From Candidatus Amesbacteria bacterium GW2011_GWA1_47_20 (GTDB taxonomy: Bacteria > Patescibacteriota > Microgenomatia > CAZETR01 > Amesbacteraceae): a stretch of 36,604 nt of DNA. The first letter of the stretch is position 1; every line of letters begins with the position of its first letter. Positions 30,808 through 36,604 of the stretch are shown here, piece after piece. The notes beneath the pieces were generated by a model that did not search any database, was not told where the DNA came from, and worked only from the letters and a program-made list of their open reading frames with translations. A program made the translations under genes and the position numbers. The stretch is taken from NCBI GenBank assembly GCA_001002405.1, contig LCOA01000005.1:1-36604 (forward strand), written 5' to 3'.

Positions 30808-32019
30808 ATGAAATTAAGAACTCTAGAAGAGACAGATATATATCAAAAAACAGTTCTATACCGGTCAGCTTACGATATTGGGGTTAAACAGATAGCCGGC
30901 GGCGATTATGTGGTCAAGGATGACTCGAGAATTAGAGCCAGTTTGAAAACGTTAGAGTATCTTATAAATAATGAGTGCAAAATTGTTGTTTTGACGTATG
31001 TAAAAAGGCCTGACGGAAAGATCGTTGAGTCGCTTCGAACCTCGCCTCATGCTAAATCGTTATCGGCTTTGTTGGGAAAACCCGTTAGAAAAATGGATGA
31101 TTGTATTGGTGACGAGGTAAGGAAAGCTATTTCTGACTTGAAAGCTGGCGAAGTGGTGATGCTGGAAAATGTCAGGTTTCACCCTGAAGAGATGATAGAT
31201 GATGATAAATTTGCTAAGGAATTGACTTACGGTTGTGACCTGGTGGTATTTGATGGTTTTCCCCAAGCCCATCGAGCGCATGCCTCCACCACAGGTATAC
31301 TTCGGCACTTACCTAACTGTGCCGGATTTTATTTGGAAAGCGAAGTTGCGGCTCTTTCCAGATTAACGAGTGCTCCTCAAAAACCATTTACGATAATTAT
31401 TGGCGGCGAAAAAATTTCTGACAAGATCGACGCTATCAATAATCTTTATGATGTAGCTGACGCCATTTTGGTGGGTGGAGGAGTGGCCAATGTATTCATG
31501 AAGGCCAAGGGAATAGACGTAGGCAGCTCATTTGTGGAAGACGTTTTTGTTGACTTGGTTAGAAAAGAAAAGAAAGATTGGGTTGAATACGCCTCTAAAA
31601 TTCTTGCGCGGGGGGATAAAGTGCGGGTGCCTGTCGATTTGGTAGTGGGTGACGATTTAGATAACCCCCACAGAGCCGAAATTTCTGTGACGGTTCCCGC
31701 TGGTTGGGCTGCGTTGGATATTGGACCGCTTACTTCAGACGCCTTTTCTAAGACTATTAAACAGTCTAAAACGGTATTTTGGAATGGGCCAATGGGGGTA
31801 TTTGAAGATGACAGATTTGCGGCCGGATCCGGAAGTATTGCCAGGGCCGTAGAGCAAGTTTCCGGCCTCACAGTCATTGCCGGGGGAGATACTATAGAGG
31901 CCGCTAAAAAGTATTGCGATATAGGAAAAATCACACATTTAAGTTTAGCGGGGGGAGCAACGCTTGAGTTTTTGGCGGGGAAAAAACTGCCCGCCCTCGA
32001 AATGCTTCGCAAAGAATAG
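30808..32019 (+). CDS. pgk: Phosphoglycerate kinase, divergent N-terminal active site
   Basis: A 403-residue PGK-family protein. Kept features: Arg41 (SRIRAS), 'VVMLENVRFHPEE', 'FDGFPQAHRAHASTTGI', 'IIGGEKISDKIDAINNL', 'VFWNGPMGVFE', and the C-terminal 'VIAGGDTIEAAKK' with 'LSLAGGATLEFLAGKKLP'. The signature R-V-D-F-N-V-P that binds 3-phosphoglycerate is replaced by R19-SAYDIG, and the His of the usual H-x-x-R is Tyr64 in YVKRP. The ATP side is therefore mostly normal while the phosphoglycerate side is altered. It is still the expected partner of gap three bases upstream. It ends the purine-rich block and is followed by a hairpin. Confidence 0.92.
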   Translation: MKLRTLEETDIYQKTVLYRSAYDIGVKQIAGGDYVVKDDSRIRASLKTLEYLINNECKIVVLTYVKRPDGKIVESLRTSPHAKSLSALLGKPVRKMDDCIGDEVRKAISDLKAGEVVMLENVRFHPEEMIDDDKFAKELTYGCDLVVFDGFPQAHRAHASTTGILRHLPNCAGFYLESEVAALSRLTSAPQKPFTIIIGGEKISDKIDAINNLYDVADAILVGGGVANVFMKAKGIDVGSSFVEDVFVDLVRKEKKDWVEYASKILARGDKVRVPVDLVVGDDLDNPHRAEISVTVPAGWAALDIGPLTSDAFSKTIKQSKTVFWNGPMGVFEDDRFAAGSGSIARAVEQVSGLTVIAGGDTIEAAKKYCDIGKITHLSLAGGATLEFLAGKKLPALEMLRKE

Positions 32020-32040
32020 TTCCAATCCTCAATCGCTAAA

Positions 32041-32061
32041 CATCACACACCCGGTGTGATG
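32041..32061 (+). terminator. Stem-loop after pgk
   Basis: CATCACAC and GTGTGATG form a perfect 8-bp stem around ACCCG, 21 bp after the pgk stop. A short T-run (32071-32074) follows after about ten bases, so it is an imperfect intrinsic terminator. From here to 32585 no intact + strand gene is seen; the stretch holds the remnant and tRNA listed below and a promoter. Confidence 0.5.
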
Positions 32062-32072
32062 CCTTGCCACTT

Positions 32073-32410
32073 TTATGAACCCAAAATAGGTAAGTGGTTG
32101 AATTTTAATTCCGTCCCATTACCCAAAACGATTTTCAATCTGGGAAAATCTGGGCGATTGACATTGTTGATATCCCATGGGAGATCAGGATATTTTTGAC
32201 CAAGTCTTCAAAAGGGAAATCAATCGTAAATTCAGCGTGTTCATACCCCGACTTTCGCGACTCTCCGGTTTTTGGCTCTATCAATTCAACAGCGGAAATA
32301 AGATAGTCTTTATATTTTAATGGCTTAAAAATCTCGAATATCCCCATTCCCATCTTCTCAATCTCCAAAAACCACGAATCCAAAAAATTCCTATACTCAT
32401 CAATTTTCAT
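32073..32410 (-). pseudogene. Remnant of a YecM-like (VOC superfamily) protein
   Basis: From ATG 32410 the minus strand reads 91 residues ending at 32135. 'GIFEIFKPLKYKDYLISAVELIEPKTGESRKSGYEHAEFTIDF' lines up with the E. coli YecM region 'FKLHEP...VELPWP...GWEHIEI'. The roughly 80 N-terminal residues of YecM are missing: the remnant begins just beside the tRNA gene. After the stop, another frame reads 'GNGTELKFNHLPILGS-stop' to 32073, like the YecM C-terminal 'TTIKFHPWSI'. The gene therefore appears truncated at its 5' end and frameshifted near 32125-32135. The match is from memory of the family. Confidence 0.65.
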
Positions 32411-32413
32411 AAG

Positions 32414-32484
32414 TCGGGGATGACAGAATTGAACTGTCGCCTGACCGACCCCATCGGCCAATTCTACCGTTAAACTAATCCCCG
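32414..32484 (-). tRNA. tRNA-Pro(GGG)
   Basis: The minus strand folds into a full cloverleaf. The acceptor stem CGGGGAT/ATCCCCG has 7 bp with C1-G72 and discriminator A73, the identity features of bacterial tRNA-Pro. The D arm is GTTT-AACGGTAG-GAAT-like with GG in the loop, followed by the anticodon stem GGCCG/CGGTC with loop ATGGGGT. The variable loop is AGGC, and the T arm is GACAG-TTCAATT-CTGTC. The anticodon is GGG with G37. CCA is not encoded (CTT follows). An open frame runs across it but is not a gene. Confidence 0.93.
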
Positions 32485-32493
32485 TTGACCTCA

Positions 32494-32502
32494 ATTTTAT
32501 CA
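32494..32502 (-). promoter_or_regulatory. Extended -10 promoter for tRNA-Pro
   Basis: On the minus strand TGATAAAAT (extended -10: TG-A-TAAAAT) ends 9 nt before the first base of the tRNA. This is a suitable distance for initiation 1-3 nt upstream of the mature end. No clear -35. Confidence 0.45.
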
Positions 32503-32523
32503 GACAAATATAAATTTAGCATC

Positions 32524-32552
32524 TTGACTTCGGATTAAATTCGGATTACAAT
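32524..32552 (+). promoter_or_regulatory. Promoter for the zinc-finger/nuclease-like gene
   Basis: TTGACT at 32524-32529, a 17-nt spacer and TACAAT at 32547-32552. Predicted start near 32559, giving a leader of about 27 nt, longer than most in this window. Confidence 0.75.
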
Positions 32553-32585
32553 TAGGACAGATAAAGCTTATTGGATTAAGAGAAT

Positions 32586-33434
32586 ATGCATTGGGTCACC
32601 GTCAAATGTGGTTGGTGTAAAAAGGAATACAAAAAGAATATATACCATTACCTTCAGAATCAGATTCTGGGCCACAAGTCTTTTTGCTCCCAGAAATGTT
32701 TAGTCACAAGTAGGCTGCGAAGGAAAACTGTGGTTTGCGAAAATCCTAAATGCCAAAAAATGTTTGAGAGACCAATTGGCCAGATTTCTCATCACAACTA
32801 TTGTTCTCATCGTTGTGCAGCTTCCATGACCAATCTTTCAAGACCAAGAAAAGTTAGGATTTGTCCTAACTGCCAGAAAAAATTCTTTGAACACAGAAAG
32901 TATTGCTCACTCATATGTGTTCCTAAGACACAACCTAAATATTCGAGAGAAGATTTATTAAACAAAATTAAGAGGTTCCATAAACTACACAAAAGAATCC
33001 CCATTAAAAAAGAATTCTATTCCAATTGGCAAGCGTATCGTCGGATTTTTGGCAGCTGGAACAAGGCTATTCAAGAAGCTGGATTTATCCCCAACTTAGA
33101 GAGATTTACTCACAAATATCTTGCCCGAGATGGCCATATTTGCGATTCTTTATCAGAGAAAATAATCGACAATTGGTTAACAGTGCATCATCTTTCTCAT
33201 GAACATGGTGTATGTTATCCCGGCCAGACTAAATTCAAAACCGACTTTTTAGTCGAAGACAAGCATTGGATCGGATTTCCGGGACTGCGGGGTCAGCTTA
33301 AACGTTACGATGAACTATATGAAGAAAAAAAGGAGTTAACCAAAAGACTTAAAATAAAAATAGTTGAAATTCTTCCTACAGATATTTTCCCTAAAAACCA
33401 ACTGGATTCCAAGCTGGGCTTTCTGCTACAATGA
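32586..33434 (+). CDS. Zinc-finger protein with homing-endonuclease-associated repeat and PD-(D/E)XK-like C-terminus
   Basis: A 282-residue protein in three parts. Residues 1-115 carry four cysteine knuckles (CGWC, CSQKC, CENPKC, CSHRC, CPNC, CSLIC), as in DNA-binding treble-clef or zinc-ribbon arrays. Residues about 118-168 form a repeat like those associated with homing endonucleases: 'YSREDLLNKIKRFHKLHKRIPIKKEF...NWQAYRRIFGSWNKAIQEAGF'. Residues about 185-275 resemble a PD-(D/E)XK fold: 'CDSLSEKIIDNWLTVHHLSHEHGVCYPGQTKFKTDFLV' and 'HWIGFPGLRGQLKRYDELYEEKKELTKRLKI'. In relatives I recall, the last segment reads W-I-E-F-x-G-L; here Glu is Gly, so cleavage may be lost. AT-rich and next to a tRNA. 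The stop overlaps the next start (ATGA). Confidence 0.65.
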   Translation: MHWVTVKCGWCKKEYKKNIYHYLQNQILGHKSFCSQKCLVTSRLRRKTVVCENPKCQKMFERPIGQISHHNYCSHRCAASMTNLSRPRKVRICPNCQKKFFEHRKYCSLICVPKTQPKYSREDLLNKIKRFHKLHKRIPIKKEFYSNWQAYRRIFGSWNKAIQEAGFIPNLERFTHKYLARDGHICDSLSEKIIDNWLTVHHLSHEHGVCYPGQTKFKTDFLVEDKHWIGFPGLRGQLKRYDELYEEKKELTKRLKIKIVEILPTDIFPKNQLDSKLGFLLQ

Positions 33435-34234
33435 AACCTGTGATTGCTACGTTCAAAGAAACCCTAGCCAGCTTGCAAGACCTCAAGTATGGCCAGATTA
33501 TTCTCCAGAAATCGGTCGGTCAGGCACTGTGGTATTGGACCAAATATTTACTTCTGATTATCGCCATCGGTGTTATTCTAGCTATTGCCGCTCTTACTTA
33601 TTACGCTCCCCAATTGCCCAAAATATTAGGTGACCAAATTCCCGACGTTGATCTCACTATCACTTCAGGCATAGCTTCAACCACTGTCAAGCAACCATTT
33701 ACCGCCGGCGATGACAAATTTATTTTCATTCTAGACACCACAGGCAAACTGGAAGATCTGGATAAATACCCCGCGGGCGTCCTGATTCTCGCGGACAAAG
33801 TCGTGGCCAAGAAAGATTCCGCTGACATCCGCATTTACCCTCTCAAAGATTTTCCCGACGGGACCTTCACAAAAGATATAGTTTTAAATTGGGTCAAAAA
33901 TAATCAACTTCTCATTCTTGGTCTCGGCGCTAGCGCCATCCTGCTGTTTGCTATTTTCATCACCGGTTTTACCTGGCTTTGGAAACTTGGAGGTATGACC
34001 ATTTTTGCTCTTCTGGTTTGGCTCGCCTCCCGAGTTATCAAACGCACTATCAGTCTGGCCGATTCCCTCAAGCTCGTTCTCTACGCTTCGGTTCTGCCGA
34101 CTCTCGTTGGTACAGTCTCTGTCCTTTCGCCCAACTCCCAAATTTCTAGCATCATCCAGCTCGCCCTGCTCCTTCTTTACTCCCTCGGCTGGCTCTGGTA
34201 CTTACCAGCAGGTAAACCTGCCAAGTCAAAATAA
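33431..34234 (+). CDS. DUF1189-like polytopic membrane protein
   Basis: A 267-residue membrane protein. The N-terminus 'FKETLASLQDLKYGQIILQKSVGQALWYWTKYLLLIIAIGVILAIAAL' gives the first span. An extracytoplasmic domain (about residues 60-150) contains 'FIFILDTTGKLEDLDKYPAGVLILADKVVAKKD'. Four further spans lie at about 158-255 (LLILGLGASAILLFAIFITGF, MTIFALLVWLAS, LVLYASVLPTLVGTVSVL, IIQLALLLLYSLGWLWYL). This layout matches the DUF1189 family. No activity is known to me. The start overlaps the upstream stop, although composition (C-rich sense strand) fits the core genes rather than that neighbour. Confidence 0.7.
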   Translation: MKPVIATFKETLASLQDLKYGQIILQKSVGQALWYWTKYLLLIIAIGVILAIAALTYYAPQLPKILGDQIPDVDLTITSGIASTTVKQPFTAGDDKFIFILDTTGKLEDLDKYPAGVLILADKVVAKKDSADIRIYPLKDFPDGTFTKDIVLNWVKNNQLLILGLGASAILLFAIFITGFTWLWKLGGMTIFALLVWLASRVIKRTISLADSLKLVLYASVLPTLVGTVSVLSPNSQISSIIQLALLLLYSLGWLWYLPAGKPAKSK

Positions 34235-34236
34235 CG

Positions 34237-34673
34237 GTATCATCCTCTTCGATTCTCCCTCTTAATCTAAGAGGGAGAAAGTAATTCGTTCAAGAATTTT
34301 ACCAATATTTTTAGTTATTCCCAAGTTGTGAAATCTTACAACTGTTATGTTAAAAGCTTCCAGATATCTTGTTCGATATTTATCATACTTTTGCTGCGAA
34401 GCGTTAAAGTGAACGTTGCCATCTAGCTCGATAGCCAGTCTTTTGGCAGGACAATAAAAATCCACAACGTAACCTTCAATACTATATTGGCGAATGAATT
34501 TAAACCCTAATTTTTTGTTTTGTAAATATTTCCACAACAACTTTTCTTCAAACGTTGCGCTGTTACGTAACTCCTTGCGCCTATTTTTCATTTCAGAGAT
34601 TTGTAGGTGAAATAAGGTTTTCATAAGAATATTGTAACCCCCTCTTAGATTAAGAGGGGGAAGGGGGTGATAC
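34237..34673. mobile_element. DUF559 cassette bounded by imperfect terminal inverted repeats
   Basis: The left end, GTATCA at 34237-34242 followed by CCTCTT-like sequence and the palindrome CCCTCTTAATCTAAGAGGG (34257-34275), is mirrored at the right end. There the palindrome CCCTCTTAGATTAAGAGGG (34640-34658) is followed by TGATAC (34668-34673). The right palindrome is the exact reverse complement of the left, and the match extends outwards with small gaps. The only gene inside is a minus-strand DUF559 nuclease. It sits between DUF1189 and recA. Confidence 0.65.
34262..34624 (-). CDS. DUF559 / Vsr-like endonuclease-fold protein
   Basis: A 120-residue protein with the DUF559 pattern: 'RKELRNSATFEEKLLWKYLQNKKLGFKFIRQYSIEGYVVDFYCPAKRLAIELDGNVHF' followed by 'KYDKYRTRYLEAFNITVVRFHN'. 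The Asp of VVDFY and the Glu of IELDG correspond to the PD-(D/E)XK metal site of Vsr-type endonucleases. ATG 34624 follows a TACAAT box by 6 nt on the minus strand; a shorter start (MKNRRK, 34591) is also possible, and a longer one at 34675 reads through the terminal repeat. The stop codon lies inside the left palindrome. The tight fit between gene and inverted repeats suggests the protein serves its own cassette. Confidence 0.85.
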   Translation of the reverse strand: MKTLFHLQISEMKNRRKELRNSATFEEKLLWKYLQNKKLGFKFIRQYSIEGYVVDFYCPAKRLAIELDGNVHFNASQQKYDKYRTRYLEAFNITVVRFHNLGITKNIGKILERITFSLLD

Positions 34674-34721
34674 AACTTAGCTCTTGCATTTTAATTTCTA
34701 CAGGGTATATTTGGGGCTGGA

Positions 34722-35759
34722 ATGGCTACAGATCAAAGAATGCAGGCGATCAAAATCGCCATGGAACAAATTGAGAAACAGTTCGGTAAGGGATCGATTA
34801 TGAAACTGGGAGACAAGACCGACAAAATGACCGTGGACGTAGTTCCCACCGGTTCCATTGCTCTCGATCTGGCTCTGGGTGTGGGCGGGTTCCCCCGTAG
34901 CCGGGTCACCGAAATTTATGGTCCCGAGGCATCGGGAAAAACCACCATTGCCCTGCACTGCATTGCCGAAGCCCAAAAATTGGGCGGCCAGGCCGCCTTC
35001 ATCGACGCCGAGCACGCTCTCGATCCGGCCCGGGCTGAAGCCATTGGAGTCAAACTCAATGATCTATATATCTCTCAGCCGGACACCGGTGAACAAGCCC
35101 TGGAGATAGTAGAGACTCTAATCCGCTCCGGCGCTTTTGACGTCATCGTCATCGATTCCGTGGCCGCCCTGGTTCCCCGCGCCGAAATAGAAGGGGAAAT
35201 GGGTGACGCCATGATGGGCGTTCAAGCCCGGCTTATGTCTCAAGCTCTGCGCAAAATTACCGGCGCCATTTCCAAGTCCCACACCGTAGTCATCTTCATT
35301 AACCAGCTGCGTATGAAAATCGGCGTCATGTTCGGTAACCCCGAAACTACCACTGGCGGCATGGCCCTCAAATTTTACTCGTCGGTTCGCGTGGATACGC
35401 GAAAGATCGAGACTCTCAAAGATGGGGACAAAGTTATCGGTTCCCGTCACCGGGCCAGAATCGTCAAAAATAAAGTCGCTTCTCCTTTCTCTGTAGCTGA
35501 ATTCGATATTTTAAATGAAGGCGGCATTTCCAAATCCGGTGGTCTGATCGACGTGGGACTGGAACTGGGCATACTAGTTAAAAAAGGCGCCTTCATCTAT
35601 TATGGAGACACAATTCTAGGCCAAGGCCGTGAAGCCGTCAGAATTTATCTCAATGAAAACCCAAAAGTCGCTAAACAAATCGAAGACGCTATTTGGAAAG
35701 CCGCTAAGGAATCCAAAAAAGCTCTTCCCAAGCAAATGGGTGAAATCGAAGAAGAATAA
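34722..35759 (+). CDS. recA: Recombinase RecA
   Basis: A 345-residue RecA that forms filaments on single-stranded DNA for strand exchange. Motifs: '[25 protein letters not shown]', Walker [10 protein letters not shown], '[12 protein letters not shown]', Walker B '[22 protein letters not shown]', loop 2 '[22 protein letters not shown]' and the acidic C-terminus EIEEE. All are typical. TATATT at 34706-34711 could serve as its -10 box 10 nt before the ATG, with only a weak TTGCAT -35. It overlaps recX by 20 nt. Confidence 0.98.
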   Translation: MATDQRMQAIKIAMEQIEKQFGKGSIMKLGDKTDKMTVDVVPTGSIALDLALGVGGFPRSRVTEIYGPEASGKTTIALHCIAEAQKLGGQAAFIDAEHALDPARAEAIGVKLNDLYISQPDTGEQALEIVETLIRSGAFDVIVIDSVAALVPRAEIEGEMGDAMMGVQARLMSQALRKITGAISKSHTVVIFINQLRMKIGVMFGNPETTTGGMALKFYSSVRVDTRKIETLKDGDKVIGSRHRARIVKNKVASPFSVAEFDILNEGGISKSGGLIDVGLELGILVKKGAFIYYGDTILGQGREAVRIYLNENPKVAKQIEDAIWKAAKESKKALPKQMGEIEEE

Positions 35760-36168
35760 GTCTGCTCTCAACTCCGGGTTGCGGCTCCTGTCCCGTCGCC
35801 CCTACTCCCAAAAAGAAGTTTTCGAGCATCTTTCCCGTCATTGGCCGGAAGCAGACGTCAACGCGGCCATAGCCAAACTTAAAGACCTTAAATTTATTGA
35901 TGACGAGGCCTTTGTGGACTGGTATACCACCTCACGACTTCGGGCTCGCCCCATGTCCAAGAAACTTCTAGAATTCGAGCTCAAACGTAAAGGCGTAAAA
36001 ACTGTAGTGGAGTCAGACGATCTCGCTTCAGCGAAATTGGCGCTGTCAAAGAAGTCAGGCCTAACTTACAAACAAGCCATGCGTTTCTTGGCGTCACGAG
36101 GGTTCAATTGGGACACCATTGAGACCGTTCTCAAAAAGAGGTATAATGACCTCAATGTTAACTATTAA
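35740..36168 (+). CDS. recX: RecA regulator RecX
   Basis: A 142-residue RecX with the three-helix repeat pattern: '[79 protein letters not shown]' and '[27 protein letters not shown]'. RecX trims or blocks RecA filaments, and its place right after recA fits. I chose the GTG at 35740, 20 nt inside recA; the frame is open further upstream only because it runs inside recA. Its 3' end contains the rny promoter. Confidence 0.9.
   Translation: MKSKKNKSALNSGLRLLSRRPYSQKEVFEHLSRHWPEADVNAAIAKLKDLKFIDDEAFVDWYTTSRLRARPMSKKLLEFELKRKGVKTVVESDDLASAKLALSKKSGLTYKQAMRFLASRGFNWDTIETVLKKRYNDLNVNY
36119..36147 (+). promoter_or_regulatory. rny promoter inside recX
   Basis: TTGAGA at 36119-36124, a 17-nt spacer and TATAAT at 36142-36147. 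Predicted start 36154-36155, about 25 nt before the rny ATG. An out-of-frame ATG at 36155 lies exactly where transcription should start. Confidence 0.75.
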
Positions 36169-36179
36169 ACTTTCATTTT

Positions 36180-36604
36180 ATGGACGTAACACAGGATTTG
36201 GCCAAGCGTTTGGAGCAGGCCGAACAGGAATTTAAGCTCAAAGCTTCGGAGTTAGCGCAGGATATTGTTATCGACGCTATGCTGCATGGTGCCACCGATT
36301 ACGTAGCCGAGTACACGGTTTCCACCATCACCTTGTCTTCGGATTCGGTCAAAGGCAGCATCATTGGCCAAGGCGGCCGCAACATTGCCGCTTTCGAAAA
36401 AGCCACTGGTGTGGAGATTGAATTAGAAGAAGGCAACTCTTTACGTTTGTCATCGTTTGACTCTTTGCGCCGGGAGATTGCTCGCCGCTCGTTAGAAATC
36501 CTTATCAAAGATGGTCGCATTACCCCCACCCGTATCGAAGAAGTAGTCGCCCATACCAAGCTTCAATTGGATATGGTTCTGGTCGACGAGGGTAAAAAGA
36601 TTTG
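36180..36604 (+). CDS. rny: Ribonuclease Y, 5' part, without membrane anchor
   Basis: The 141 visible residues begin with a helix (DVTQDLAKRLEQAEQEFKLKASELAQDIVIDAMLHGATDYVAEYTVSTITL). They continue into the RNase Y KH domain (SVKGSIIGQGGRNIAAFEKATGVEIELEEGNSLRLSSFDSLRREIARRSLEILIKDGRITPTRIEEVV). The frame is still open at the window end, with the HD domain beyond. RNase Y is an endonuclease that starts mRNA decay. Typical members begin with a membrane segment and a long coiled coil; here only about 40 residues precede the KH domain, and an in-frame stop at 36159-36161 rules out an earlier start. The promoter inside recX fits this short start. Confidence 0.9.
   Translation, partial: MDVTQDLAKRLEQAEQEFKLKASELAQDIVIDAMLHGATDYVAEYTVSTITLSSDSVKGSIIGQGGRNIAAFEKATGVEIELEEGNSLRLSSFDSLRREIARRSLEILIKDGRITPTRIEEVVAHTKLQLDMVLVDEGKKI

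Noticed and set aside
32411-32494. Open frame extending the YecM-like remnant upstream to 32494
   Set aside because: It runs through the tRNA-Pro cloverleaf; the family match begins only near 32410.
1-36604. CRISPR array, rRNA, known riboswitch or replication origin
   Set aside because: No spaced direct repeats, rRNA sequence, recognisable aptamer or dnaA-box cluster was seen.

Overview
This window looks like a slice of a Candidate Phyla Radiation (Patescibacteria) chromosome, most likely Microgenomates-like. The reasons are compact, overlapping genes, an alanyl-tRNA synthetase that stops after its editing domain, divergent RNA polymerase and ribosomal proteins, and many small toxin-antitoxin and nuclease cassettes. 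Placement rests on reading the proteins only; no phylogeny was run. Nearly all genes lie on the + strand. The minus strand carries only a lipoprotein/secreted-type gene near 10 kb, a tRNA-Pro, a gene remnant and a DUF559 cassette.

Layout. 1-4.4 kb: the 3' part of pnp, a Phd/YefM-RelE pair, a Lon-type ATPase without protease domain, an MntA-HepT pair, a HIT-like protein and a broken uracil-DNA glycosylase. 4.4-9.6 kb: RNase J, FtsK, a RodZ-like HTH membrane protein, a small membrane protein and an AbrB/MazE-Doc pair. 9.6-16.9 kb: a secreted Cys-rich protein divergent from alaS, a PilM-like membrane protein, a sortase that lost its catalytic Cys, cupin, DUF2007, ruvX, a zinc ribbon and mltG. 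17-27.4 kb: rpoB-rpoC-rpsL-rpsG-rpsD-rpoA-rplQ-rplM-rpsI, a fused and reordered transcription/translation block with a strong promoter and leader hairpin before rpoB. 27.5-32 kb: glpX-fba-gap-pgk, a triose/fructose-bisphosphate block with clearly different codon and strand composition. 32-34.7 kb: a variable zone with a YecM-like remnant, tRNA-Pro(GGG), a zinc-finger/nuclease-like gene, a DUF1189 membrane protein and a DUF559 cassette bounded by inverted repeats. 34.7-36.6 kb: recA, recX and the 5' part of an RNase Y gene without membrane anchor.

How the genes relate. pnp, RNase J and RNase Y are the main RNA decay nucleases. The rpo/rps/rpl block is the core expression machinery. glpX-fba-gap-pgk is one arm of central carbon metabolism and looks biased to the anabolic direction. 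recA, recX, ruvX and ftsK serve recombination and chromosome handling.

The main unusual signals are these. (1) A recurring arrangement places a -10 box exactly 6 nt before an ATG at seven genes on both strands, predicting leaderless mRNAs, including a divergent pair with interlocked -10 boxes. (2) Two 31-bp heptamer microsatellites of the same architecture lie inside coding sequence. (3) The lon 3' end is duplicated on both sides of the MntA-HepT module. (4) The DUF559 cassette has long imperfect terminal inverted repeats. (5) A structured leader sits between the rpoB promoter and its start codon. (6) Several genes are broken by internal deletions, and several enzymes lack expected residues.
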